From positions 19,619,501 to 19,683,500 of the forward strand of contig WPIO01000001.1 in NCBI GenBank assembly GCA_009760855.2: a stretch of DNA of 64,000 bases, read 5' to 3'. The translations under genes and the position numbers were made by a program. The notes beneath the pieces were generated by a model. It was given only the letters and a program-made list of their open reading frames with translations, ran no database searches and was not told the origin of the DNA. Positions 1 through 10,834 of the stretch are shown piece after piece. This stretch comes from Cristatella mucedo (taxonomy: Eukaryota > Bryozoa > Phylactolaemata > Cristatellidae). Position 1 is the stretch's first letter. Every line of letters starts with the position of its first letter.

Positions 1-500
1 CTGTCTTAATCTAATTTCGAAGACAACAAACCTTTACCGGCTGCATTAATTGGCTCTGGGAGGCACGATCCAAGCAGTTTCTGGCAGCTGAGGTGTCTCT
101 TTTCCCGTACTGCTAGCCCCGCAACGCATAGCATCTTCCCAGTGCAATAATGCTACCTCAACGGTGGCTTTACCAATGGAGCTGCATCAGCTCACGCTGA
201 TTCTTCTGGATACGACCAGAGGCTAACATTTCGCTCAGCTGAATGCTGGCCAACAATTTACTGATTGGCATTGCACACAGCAGGTGGGTGTGTTGTGCTA
301 ATCGCCAGCTAATGTGAGTGCCAGGTACCGAAACAATCAGAGTAATAACCCATTTTAAGACTTAAATGCTCTGGAAAAGGAGTTTATGACTAAAGATTTA
401 GATCATCTATACTGGAAGATAGAAGCGCATTCGATCACTCTTCAATTTTAGCTGTAATATACCGTCGTGAGCTGGTTTCTCTTATAAGAGCGCTTGCCGA

Positions 501-635
501 GCTGGTTTGGTCTAGCGGTTAAGGTGCTCGCCCCGACCAAGGTCTGACTGAGGTCGTGGGCTCGAGCCCTGAGGCATATGTGAATCGCTTGAATAGAGAT
601 TAAGTTCTCTTGGGGCGCTATATAAATGAATTATT
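501..635 (+). mobile_element. SINE-A copy, tRNA head with LINE-like tail
   Basis: The head contains TGGTCTAGCGGTTAAGG, an A-box-like motif as in tRNA-Glu, and GGGCTCGAGCCC, a B-box-like motif. The tail is AATAGAGATTAAGTTCTC, then GGGGCGCTATATAAATGAA, related to the LINE-A 3' end. The family recurs at 20.6, 21.1, 33.6, 39.4 and 41.0 kb. Confidence 0.8.
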
Positions 636-664
636 TGTATTTGTCTTGAAACTGATCTGTCCTC

Positions 665-750
665 TTACATTATTCTCCAGACTCAAGAGTATTGGTGTGA
701 ACGGACAAAAGTCAACCGAGGAACCACTTAAGTACGGGGTACATCTTCAG
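665..750 (+). mobile_element. LINE-A reverse transcriptase fragment
   Basis: A short plus-strand frame reads SIGVNGQKSTEEPLKYGV, matching the segment just before the GVPQGS motif in the better LINE-A copy at 15.1 kb. It is truncated on both sides and follows SINE-A directly. Confidence 0.6.
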
Positions 751-2284
751 AGCTCTGTGGAACATTTATCAAGACATGACGAAAAGCACTCCGCGAGACC
801 GCCTATGATGCCGAACGCTCGGCGGAGGATGGGTGTCCAGCTGCGTAGCCACCAGCCTAGTGCCGGTTCGGCGTGCTGCTTGCTCAGCAAGCCGGTCGCC
901 ACGGCCGCAGCCATTCCGACGCTCCTGACGCGACATTCCTGCTCACCTTTACCGAGGGGTCGCGAATTCGTAGCGTGCGAACTGGACCGAGACACCAAGC
1001 ACAACAAACAAGGGACTCTACTGAACTTAATTCGCAAGCACAAAAATTTCGCTGCGCGTCTAGTTCAGTATTACCCCCGCACTCCGCCCAAACGCTCGCC
1101 AAGACCAATACACTGGATCTCGCTCAATACGCCGCGCGCTCTACTACAGGGGAGGTAACTAGCAGCGCCCGCTCAGACTACCGGAGGCTCAGCCGAAACC
1201 CCCCCCCCGCCCGCCCCTCCCAAGTGGCCTGAACGTGGCTCTGTACGAGGATCCGCCCTTTAGCAGGAAGCGTGCATAGCTCCACGCCCTATCTGGAAGG
1301 AAGAACAGCCAGCCGCGTTCGCGAATACGAACGCGTCTAACGTGCCCCGCCCGCCTCTCGAGCCTTCCTGCCGAATATCCTACTCAGGAACTCCGGCCGC
1401 CGTCGTCCGTGTGCGGTGAGACTTTCGGTCCCGCTCTCTGCGCGGCGGAGGCAAACCCGTCAGGTCGCTGGCGGGCCCACAGGGTGCGTCCGCTGACTGT
1501 CCCGATGAGTCGTCCTGGCCACGCCCTCAGCTACTCGGTCGCTTTGGCCCGCGGACACTTCTTTGACTTCCGCTGGCACCGTCCCGCCTCTAACTCCCTA
1601 CACTCCTGAGTCCCTCCCTCGCTACGGAAGCTTGGCCTCCTTAGATAGCTTGCGCTACAAAGTCCCTCCCATTGGCCAACTTAAACCGCCGTCCGCGTGC
1701 AAGGTAGCGTTGCTTAGCAAAGCCGTGAAACCCTCAGCCATAGCGACGAACTACAAACCTGTCCAATCGTTCATCTGCAAAGCCATAAATCACGCTGTCA
1801 TAGACCTAAACCAATAAAATCGCCTTCAATGCTTATCTGCGAAGCCATAAACCTTAAACCATAAACCTAACGATAAGCCATAAACTATAAATCTGCGAAG
1901 CCACTTTGCAGCCACTCATCCCAATACTGCCCATGCTCGATACGCTCCACATTCGTTAAGATGCCCGACGCCTACAGACCGTACTGAGGCATGCCCCGGT
2001 CGGTAATCAAGACAAGCTCCGAGCACCTCATTTCACATTCAAGGGAGATTTGTAAGGTATAATGAATAAGTGCCACTCGCTAAGTAGAATTTCTTTCGTA
2101 ATGTTAGGTAATGTATGAAATATCGCATTTCAAATAGTGTAACTATGGCGTACTTGCAAGCTGACAGCTTGGGAGTAAAGAGAGAGCCGTTAAGTTTGTT
2201 ATTCCGAGAATTTGGTGGTAAACGACCGTTTGTCTCAACCGTGGACTACTTCTGCACAGTGGACCCTTGCCAAAGCCGAACTGA
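751..2284. other. CpG-rich block without a recognised gene
   Basis: About 780-1750 is GC- and CpG-rich with a C run near 1200. Open frames exist on both strands, but none resembles a known protein and no convincing exon set appears. It could be a CpG island or old repeat DNA. From 1800 the sequence carries short repeated CATAAACC-like words. Confidence 0.4.
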
Positions 2285-2978
2285 TCAAAGCGAGCTGCAA
2301 CTCACTGCTTACTGGCCTACCAGCATGTGCGATCAGGCGATTGCAGCTGGTGCAAAACTCGGCAGCTAGACTTGTCTGCCGTGAGCGTCGCAGTTGCCAC
2401 ATTACTCCACTTCTCGCCGACCTGCACTGGCTCCCAGTCAAGCAACGGATTGACTTCAAGGTTGTGTCGCTCACTTTTAGGTCCCTTCATTCTATGGCTC
2501 CAGCCTATCTGTCAGATATACTACCCCATCAGGCCAAGCATCGTACCACCTGCTTTTCGGAATCCAACAGTCTACAAATACCTCGTACAAACCTCAAATC
2601 CTTTGGAGACCGTGCATTTAGTTCATATGCTCCCAAAGCCGGGAACTCCCTCCCGACCTGCGTAAAAGCATCCCCTGACCTGACCACATTTAAAAGGAAC
2701 CTAAAAACACACTTATTTAGGACAGCATTTAGTGGGCCCCTGTGATTCGTCCTTGGTGTGCTTATGCGTGCTGACACTGTGCATGCTGCCACTAACCACA
2801 TTTGCATGCTGACCCTGTGCATGTCACCCCTAACCATATTATTCATTTCGTTTGTTTTTCAAGCATGATTTTACTTACCATTCAATTGCATTTCACTTTG
2901 CAGCAAATGTAAAGCGCCTAGAGAGAGATTAAGTTCTCTGAGGGCGCTTTATCAAGTGAATTACTATTAAATATTATT
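2285..2978 (+). mobile_element. LINE-A 3' end (C-terminal ORF2 part plus tail)
   Basis: A frame from about 2290 to 2742 encodes the conserved post-RT region: [46 protein letters not shown]. The 3' region ends in a hairpin tail, AAAGCGCC...GGGCGCTTT, followed by ATT repeats. It is 5' truncated, as is typical of LINE insertions. Confidence 0.85.
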
Positions 2979-3114
2979 ATTACCCATCACGTACTCGCAA
3001 ACTCCTTCGTCCATCACCAATAAGTACCAAACTGCCCTGAGCTACCCGCCATCACCCTACTGGAGAGATATGAGCCATCCTCAGGAGATGAAGCAGCAAA
3101 CGTGACAGCAAGGC

Positions 3115-3960
3115 TCACATTGTAGGTGTCATATAGGTGTCATGTTCCAAAGTGACCTTTCATTGAACGATCACATCAGCTCCATAGTCAAGTCTGCCTA
3201 CTTTCAGCTACGCAACATTGCTAAAACTCTAACCTGCATCTAAATTGGTCTATACCTGTGTGACATCGCGTCTTGACTTCTGCAACTCACTGCTTGCTGG
3301 CCTACAGGCCCGTGCACTCAGGCGCTTACAGCTGGTGCAAAACTCTGCAGCTTAGTTTGTCTGTCGTGGGCGTCGCAGCTGCCATATCACACCACTTCTT
3401 GCCAACCTGCACTGGCTCCTAAGTCAAGCAACGCATCGACTTCAAGGTTTTGTCACTCTCTTTTAGGTCCCTCCATTCTTTGGCTCCAGCCTACCTATCA
3501 GATATACTCCCCCACCGGGCTAAACATCGTTCCATTCGCTTTTTAGAATCTAACTGGTTACCTATACGTCGTGCGAACCTCAAATTCTATGGAGACCGTG
3601 CTTTTAGTTCGTATGCTCGCAAAGCCTGGAACTCACTCCCAACCTGCTTCACGACATCTCCTGACTTGTGCGCATTTAAAAAGAAACTAAAAACCATCTA
3701 TTTATGACAGAATCTATTGGGTCCCTGTGATTCTTCCTGTATGTGCTTAAGCGTTCTGACACTGTTGCATGCTGCCACTAACCACACCTGCATTCTGGAT
3801 CCCCTGTGCACGTCATCCCTAACCATATTATTCTTGTTGTTTATTGAGCATGCTACCACTAACTTTTCGATCTTGCTTCCTTTGCAGCAAATGTGAAGCG
3901 CCTAGAACGATATTGAGTTCTTTCAGTGCGCTTTATCAAATGTATTATTATTTTTTTAGA
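3115..3960 (+). mobile_element. LINE-A 3' end, second tandem copy
   Basis: Same orientation and layout as the copy at 2285. It contains LSFRSLHSLAPAYLSDILPH and FGDRAFSSYA-type sequence (here FYGDRAFSSYARKAWNSLPT). The tail AAGCGCCTAGAACGATATTG runs into ATTATTATT near 3950. Stops and frameshifts break the frame before 3450. Confidence 0.8.
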
Positions 3961-5100
3961 TCAAGATTCCCATTTTTCTGATGCGGCTGGGAGAGAATTT
4001 CGTATTTCCCCAGCATTAAGATCGTAGAGCTTGCTCTTAAAATTTTAAACACTTAACTTATAAGACCTAGATTCAAGGATTTAGACTTTTTGAATGATAG
4101 TGGAACTTCATTGCACCACAAATACAGAAGATGCTAGATTATAATGGATTCACCAATAAGCTGTACATAGGACGGAGAAATTCGTCTGGAACAGTTTTCC
4201 TTTACAGAGGTTTACGGCTGTCTGGGCAATCACAAGGTTAAAAACTTCCAAGTAGCTGGCTCAGGCTCTCATATATATATAGGCCAAAACGGGATTCAGA
4301 ATGAATGCCCCTCAACAAAATCCTTATCCTTGATGCTCATCTTGACAAATTAGACGAGAACAAATTAGCTTACGTTGAGGAAGTAGCCGTTCGCTTTCAA
4401 TGAGACAGGGTGGACATAGAACGACTTTGCAAAGGACAGCATAACAAAAGCATGATGAGGAACCATTTTTGGGACATCTCCGAAAAAGCGATTTGCAGTA
4501 TTGCCGAAAATCTAGAACGTCTATTCATATCTAAACCCTTTTGACTGGTCATTTCTGTACGACTTCGGAGCAAAAATTAACAATTTTCATTCATTTTCTA
4601 TTCTTAGTGAATTAGTGTTAACCACAATATGTCAATTTCGAAGTTTGCTTATCTGAACTGGGTGAATTACGAGCTATTCACTCTCCTGATTATCGAAGCA
4701 AATTGTTTAGAGAATAGTGGCTGTTGTGTATAGTACTGAGGCTTGAGCAATTAGGAAACGAGGCTTACTATCTCAAGACAAATATTGATTGACATAGTGA
4801 TAACTGAAGGGTAGATAGACTCTGTACCACAGTTGAAGTTCCTGACAGTTGGACCATGTCTCGCGCTTTCGGCTTCTCTCGCATGAAATAGGCAAACAGC
4901 TGCAGCTAGAAACCTGAAAGAAACTACTCACTTCCATCGAGTGCCACGAGCGAGTGGGCCATGCTATGTTTAGCCCTTTACGTATAGCAGCGACCGACAT
5001 ACTGCTCATGACAACGCAAGGAGAGAGCGTTCGGAGACCTGATCAACCCATGCGTCTGCCCACGGACCGTCAATAGAGCTACGATACCTATATGTCTCTC
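3961..5100. other. No gene recognised
   Basis: AT-rich sequence with only short frames. A minus frame at 5009-4773 contains CSCLPISC and further cysteines, but it lacks the cysteines expected before them (see rejected items). A short TA repeat is at about 4271. Confidence 0.4.
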
Positions 5101-5114
5101 GGTGGTCTAGGTGT

Positions 5115-5310
5115 ATCTATGCCACCTGCTGCTCCGGATGCATATTTGCCACCTGTTCTCAGGATACATCTATGCCACCTGCTGCTCTGGATGCATATTT
5201 TCCACATGTTCTCAAGATACATCTATGCCACCTGCTGCACTGGATGCATATTTTCCACCGTCAACTTGAGATGCGTATTTGCCGCCTGTTCTCAAGATCT
5301 ATCAATGATG
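5115..5310. repeat. 53-bp tandem repeat, about 2-3 units
   Basis: Units start at 5115, 5168 and 5221, each beginning ATCTATGCCACCTGCTGC and containing GGATGCATATTT. The first two are nearly identical. The third diverges after about 40 bp. The plus-strand frame through it is a by-product of the repeat. Confidence 0.8.
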
Positions 5311-6313
5311 CTGAATGTGCAACAGTGTCGCCCTGCGCTCTAGATGTAGATTTCAGATCTATTATATCCTTTTGAAAATTAGTTTCGTTTGCTACTAGTG
5401 TTGCTAGCAGTGTTGGCAGGAACACCGGAAAGTTAGAAAGCCGTCTGAAAGCAGCGCTGTCCTTGTTCAGCAGTCGCCGCCCTGCGTAATATCCCGATGC
5501 CATTCGTGAGGCCCAGTAGGGTGCGTCTGTCTGCCTTTCTAGAAGCACGCCCATGTTGCGACTACTTGCCGTAGAGGTCGAACTCAGAGCAATGCACGCT
5601 GCACGCCTTAGTGGGCGTCAAAATCTGAGCGCCCGCTAGCTAAGCAATAAACGCGAGGAGGCTTCAATTTTGCTCTTGTACTTGCAGCTCAATGCCGATG
5701 TATCACAGCCTCGTGCCAGTCTCAGCCTGGCCACTGCCAGACTACGCAAACGCTGCGGATGTACCGCCTAATTTCGCGATGCAACTGACAGCCGAAGTCT
5801 CCTGTGCTCCAGCATCCGGCGTCACTTTTCGGTTGCTGCGCCAGCCTTTCCAGTCGCGGCGATCTCTTCTAAATACAGCCCAAAGATGCGGATGACAAAC
5901 GGTGGCGTCCGATGTCTAGCGACTTTCCTACTAGAAGGTGAGTCCGCAGTCGGCAGCGTCGTCCGAACGTGCCTTCGTAAATTTGCAGGTCACCCTCAGC
6001 CGTAGCGACGTCCATCGGCGTTGTCGGTGGATGCGCAGCCGGAACGTGTCAGTGCTTTACTACCTACCGATATAAAAAAAAATAAGTATCCTTGTCAGAA
6101 CGACTCATCTCCGGAGGCACCCAAGTTGAATTCAAAGCACACTCGACCCACGCTATTGGAAGCTCTTCGAGATGGAAGACCCTGTCCCCGTCCCTCATCC
6201 CCTCAACCCCCCCCCTCAGCGAGGCCTATCTCGAGCCAGCCAGTGAGATGAGATGAGACACATTGTCAGCGACCGCTAGGTGAAGCCACCGTCGACGATT
6301 CAGCTCGCCTTAC

Positions 6314-7446
6314 CCTTCTCGCTTGGTGCAGCACTTGAGACCCCTGCATACTGAGCTGTCCCGGCATGCATCTTTTCGTCTGCTTTCCCGAGTTTTGGGG
6401 ACTGAGGCCGTGCCGTTGGTCGCCGGCTTGCAGATACCGTACTTTTTCGATTTCAGCTCGGTCTTTGCAGTGCAGGTCATTCCGGCGCCACACGGGCAGT
6501 ACTTTATGAACTGCTCTTCGAGAGCCAGGGTGCTGCACTTCCTGCGCAGCTTCTCCAGCGGCTTGCAAAACGATTTGCTTCTGGAAGAGAGCATCTCGCG
6601 GCGATTAGCCCTGCCTCGCCATCGGCCTGACCCGCGGCTGTTCGCGCAGCAGCAGCAGCAGCGGCAGTAGAAGCGCTGGAATAAGATCTCGCGAGGTAAA
6701 CGCCGAAGTAGCTATCTGCCCGTCGAGTGCCGTCTTTCAGAAGGCCCAGTATCGAGCGCCGAGCTGTGGAGCCACGAGCTAGCATGGCCGAATCAGAACC
6801 GGTGCATCGCAACGCGGCGATTCAGCGGCGAGTGCACGTCGAGCCCATCGATGCGTTTCGCGCTCGGCCGGCTTCGAAAAAGTTCCTAATTGCGCCGTTA
6901 GCGAAAACGTAAGGCTTGACTTCGGGAAGCTTACTGGTTAACTGTTCATGCTGCAACCGCTAGAAAAGTTGCTGATTCGCGAAGCACCCACATCTTAATC
7001 AAGCGCCGATGAGTGAGCCCGGTCTGTCGCTTTACCCTCAATCGCGGCAGCGCCGTAGCTAACGAGAACAGAAGCGCTCTCGCCGCCAGGCCGGATAACT
7101 GCCAGCGGGAGGAACGGCCTGGCTCGTCTCTAGCAGTCCGTCCGGTTCGCCTCGAACTCCCAGCCCTAAATGCAGCGGCACGTTCATTTGTGTCACTTAC
7201 CCCTTCCTTATGCAGCACTCAGTAGGAGTGCAGTCGCTGCTGTTGCTGCATCGTAACGCTGGCCCTGGCCTGCCGCGCTGCTTTCTCGAGGACTCGAGGT
7301 CCTTGCCGGCGTCAACAGTAGCTGTCGCGTACTATAACGCCAACGCCAGCGCAGAGTGGCAGAGCAGTAGACAACCGAGCATCGAGCGCCGTTCATCGGG
7401 GCCCGCTTACCATCAGCGCCAGCAACAGCACCGCGAACGCCTTCAT
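6314..7446 (-). CDS. Secreted tandem ten-cysteine protein (dickkopf/prokineticin/ixodegrin-like), 3' end missing
   Basis: Predicted secreted protein. Three exons join in frame: 7446-7411, 7331-7201 and 6580-6314 (434 nt, 144 codons and part of one), all GT-AG. Residues 1-20 form a signal peptide (start MKAFAVLLLALM). Domain 1 has ten cysteines at 40, 46, 51, 52, 61, 71, 84, 86, 92 and 106, spaced C-x5-C-x4-CC-x8-C-x9-C-x12-CPC-x5-C-x13-C. That is the pattern of the dickkopf C-terminal, prokineticin and ixodegrin domains, including the CKP after the CC pair. A second domain starts at 128 (C-x5-C-x4-CC) and is cut by the intron at 6313. Basic R-x-x-R sites (28-31 and 120-123) precede each domain. 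The frame stops just beyond exon 3, so at least one further exon must exist towards lower coordinates. I could not find it convincingly. Function is unknown; the fold family acts as extracellular ligands or inhibitors. Confidence 0.72.
6646..6669 (+). repeat. CAG microsatellite
   Basis: About seven CAG/CGG units in intron 2 of the ten-cysteine gene. It produces poly-Ala and poly-Gln shadow frames. Confidence 0.7.
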
Positions 7447-8257
7447 GGTTTCACCGGTTTTAAGCGATGCGGGGCAAGGAGAACCCGCTCAGCTTCTGGC
7501 CTGAACCTCCGGACGGATGACCTTTATTATGGCGTGCACCGACGCCCACAACGATTGGCTAACTGCTGAAGTCTTTAGCCAATAGCTGTCCCTTTTGTGG
7601 GCGGGCCAACAGCTTCCGGTGGAAAGGCGATCTGCTAGAACTAGCTGCGGCTGCCGGGACGCAGAAGTGTGGGCCCGTAGCCAAACGCCCACCAACGGCT
7701 TATCGCAGCTGGCTGAAAGGTGAATCCATGTGTTGATGAGACACGTCGTACTGCAGCGGAAATGGCTACCAGTCCCCCTTCATCATTTGACACCTACATT
7801 TCGACTAATGACTGCAGGCGCCCACCTAGGGTATCTGCATCCAGCAGTATGTCAGGCTCAATTGCCGTGATTCAGCGAAGCTAGGCGGGCTCTCAAGTAA
7901 TGTTTGGTTCATCCACTATCACCCTGGCCATGATGACTTGAGCTGGCATGTAATGGTCCACAACCGGATGTCTAGTCACTTGATTACTGGCGTTCATACG
8001 ACCAAGCGACTTCGCTTGTTCTCAGGGAGGCTGCCGGCGGCAGCTTGTGGTCTTTACACTTCGACGACCTACCAAAAAGCGCCGTGCATCATCCGCGACT
8101 ATAAAATCCGATTGGAAGCCACCTTGACACATGAGCAGCCATAGTTAACTTGACCAGTAGCAGTTCTCCTGGGTCTTTAGTCACTAGCGAGTTGCTCATG
8201 CCCCGACGGCTGCGTCCCAGTCAGTGTCCATGCAACCGGTGTCCCTTCTGGATTATA

Positions 8258-8365
8258 CTAATAATAATACACTTGGTACAGCGCCCTTGGAGAACTCGAT
8301 CTCTTTCTAGGCGTTTTACATTTGCTGCAAAAGATGAACGATCGAATGGTGAGTGGTATCATTCT
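8258..8365 (-). mobile_element. LINE-A 3' tail fragment
   Basis: Minus orientation. It shows the (TAA)n start, then the complementary GCGCCCTTGGAGAACTC and TTTCTAGGCG stem, then TTTACATTTGCTGCAAA, identical in layout to the other LINE-A ends. Confidence 0.7.
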
Positions 8366-8503
8366 TAAAATCATTTGATTCTGCGACTGTTCGGGTTACG
8401 TGCCTCTACGCTATCTTTCTGACCTTTAGAATCCTCCACCAGCATTCTAAACGTCACCCATCTTAACAGGCCTGTGACCAGTGCTGCTTCTGTCCCTTCT
8501 TCC

Positions 8504-8622
8504 TCTTCTATCCTCATCCTCCTCCTCATCCTCCTCCTCCTCCTCCTCATTCTCATCCTCCTCCTCCTCCTCCTCCTCTTACTCCTCTTACTCCTCCTTA
8601 CTTTCCTCTTCCTCTTCATCCT
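8504..8622 (+). repeat. TCC/CTC microsatellite
   Basis: About 120 bp of pyrimidine triplets (TCC, CTC, TTC) giving poly-Ser or poly-Leu frames on plus and Arg/Glu-rich frames on minus. These are not genes. Confidence 0.85.
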
Positions 8623-8624
8623 TC

Positions 8625-8707
8625 GTCCTGCTCACCCTCGTCCTGCTCACCCTCGTCCTGCTCACCCTCGTCCTGCTCACCCTCGTCCTGCTCACCCTCG
8701 TCCTACT
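8625..8707 (+). repeat. 15-bp minisatellite, about 5.5 copies
   Basis: The unit TCGTCCTGCTCACCC is repeated almost perfectly five times, with the last copy carrying an A. It adjoins the TCC microsatellite. Confidence 0.9.
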
Positions 8708-8829
8708 CAGCTTCTTAGACCTCATCCTCACCTCCCTGTGATTGAATCCATAACCGAACTTCAGATAAAAAATACAATAGTTATGCTTGAGCTTTATGTT
8801 AGGTGACTGCGATGCAAGATAAATTAACT

Positions 8830-10034
8830 GTGTAACTTATGTTTATCTAAAAATACCACTGCATTGTATACCAACTCCGCTAAGCCCACCAAGTCTGGTT
8901 CCTAATGACCAACGGAGGTCGCCATAACATTTTTTTATCAGTTTCTAGTATTCAATCTATAGTTTGGGTATATTTTTTAAACTTTAATAATAATCCGGAA
9001 CAATGGATCATCGAGTCCTATTCTGTCTGGAAGTTATAATTCCAAAATGTAGTTATTAATAGCTGCAAGCTGCTGGTAATTCACAGCTAAAAAATAGTCT
9101 TTAAGGCTTAAGATAAATTTCCAGCCATCCTTCAAGCTATTTTACAGTAATTCCGAGCTGCTGAATGTCGTGAAGCTATCGGTTCCACCAAAGGCTCAGC
9201 AAAAAAGCAAAACTGTTATTTTCATTGAGTCCAGTTTATTAATGCAAACACACGCAGGCGTAATTTAATCTCTTTCCGTGCCATTCTAATCCGTTTCATT
9301 TATTCTTGACTACAAGATTAGCATTTGATATATGCGAAGTGCTCAATTTAACTAAATCCCTTGGTTTATGCTAATCTAAAGAAAACATCTTTAAGGATGA
9401 CACAGCTGGCCTGTAAGTACTTTTGAGCTCTATCTAACAGAAACTCTTGAGACTGCGAGCTCTCAGAAGCAGATATTTCAATGAAAAGTTTAGCAACATC
9501 AATTATTATAAGTGAAAATTGTAAAAACTAAAACCACACTTATTAAAATTTGCAAGAACTCAAACTTTTTTCGTCTAGGTGTTTTACAAATAATCCCTCC
9601 TAAATCTGCAAGAAGGTAACGCGTATTAACGCCATACAGACGTGCAGAAGCAGCACATAGATGTGAAGGCAAAACTAATGCTAAATCACACGAACCTTCC
9701 TACTAATTTTAAAACTACTCAAAATTAGGCTCAACAGACATGAATTGGTGCACCGTCCATAATTGAGGTGTAAATTCAACTCAAGCCGCACGGAGCACAT
9801 GCGTACACAGACTAAGCATTTGAATCAGTCGTTTGCTGGACAGTAGCGAATAGGGAAGAATAGGGCAGCAGTCTGCTGCTGCAATATCCAGAGCAGCAAT
9901 CAGTCTAGCTGATGACGCTCATTGGCAGTATAAGTCATGCATGTTCGACCATTTTTAGTCCGTTCTGTCTGGCGGTTAAGTCTCGTGCAGACCGAAATTC
10001 ACCGTCGGAATTGAATTCAGCGAGGCTCTGCTCT
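8830..10034. other. AT-rich sequence, no feature seen
   Basis: No long frame, no recognised repeat and no exon that I can support in this stretch. Confidence 0.4.
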
Positions 10035-10165
10035 CAGCTCTTCGTCTGTTGGCTACCGAATGCGTACCGAAAGCCGCTTAGGCTGTGAGTGCACTACATA
10101 AAACTCTTCTGCGTAACACCCACATAGTCTTTGCGGCTTTGTGGAGTTACAGACGGAGATACATT
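10035..10165 (+). mobile_element. LINE-B 3' tail fragment
   Basis: Contains GTTGGCTACCGAATGCG, CGAAAGCCGCTTAGGCTGTG and GTGGAGTTACAGACGGAG, then ATACATTACATTA. It matches the 3' end of the LINE-B copy at 48.0 kb and the fragment at 24.7 kb. Confidence 0.75.
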
Positions 10166-10834
10166 ACATTAAATTTGCTGTTGTGCGCATATGCAGAGCC
10201 CCTTGAGAAAGTATTTCTGACCCGTCGCATCGGGTAGCAATTCTCGCGGACGATACCCAGCGCTACTTGTCATTAAAACTATCATAATTAGCTTCGGCGA
10301 TCGTTAAGCTGAGCACGTAATAGCAAGTATGATACTAATGCACTGCATAGCACCCTCTGAGAGTAAAATCCCTTTTTAGGAACTTTGCATATTCTCTAAG
10401 GGTAGCATGTCGATATAATTAGTGAAAGCGTCTACGGTGTCAGCAGTCGGCCACGCTTCTGGCGAAATATGCGATGAAGACAGCGTCAGTCAGGGAGTCA
10501 GGGACTGGGGTGGTACATCTTTTGAAAGATAAAGCAGGTTTCCAAAGGTAAGTTCGGCAAGGATAGAAGCCTCTCCTAAAGAAACAGGGCAAAATCTCAC
10601 TTGATTTTGATGTCCAGTGTGCATGCAAACCACGAAAGCATGGCATATAGATCCTTTTGATTTGACGAGCTTTCAGCAAAGGGTTTCAGAAAGGTGTAAT
10701 TGGCCTGTGGCAGCAAAGGGTGTATTTCGACCTAAAAGCACACAAATGAAAATTTACACTGACCCAGCAAATTATTTGAGGAACTAGTACATTTTAGCTT
10801 CTTTTTTCGTCGTCAAATAAGAGGTGTTATGACT

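Noticed and set aside
501..600. Genuine tRNA gene
   Set aside because: Boxes A and B are visible, but the same head recurs with a LINE-like tail at five other loci and does not fold as a full tRNA, so it is a SINE.
2529..2846. Minus frame of 105 codons, repeated almost identically on plus at 14078-14395
   Set aside because: Antisense of the LINE-A 3' end. The recurrence reflects the repeat, not a gene family.
4773..5009. Minus frame with CSCLPISC...C as the missing exon of the ten-cysteine gene
   Set aside because: The CxC-x4-C pattern is suggestive, but the two cysteines expected upstream are absent and the only acceptor (TTCTTTCAG) gives phase 0, not the phase 2 required by exon 3.
5941..6000. 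Minus stretch reading VTCKFTKARSDDAADCGLTF as the next exon
   Set aside because: Phase would fit, but the acceptor is poor, a stop follows at once and the CxC part is missing.
8625..8707. CRISPR-like array
   Set aside because: Short direct repeats without spacers in an animal genome; a minisatellite.
8474..8806. Leu/Ser-rich and Arg/Glu-rich proteins
   Set aside because: Entirely explained by the TCC microsatellite and the 15-bp minisatellite.
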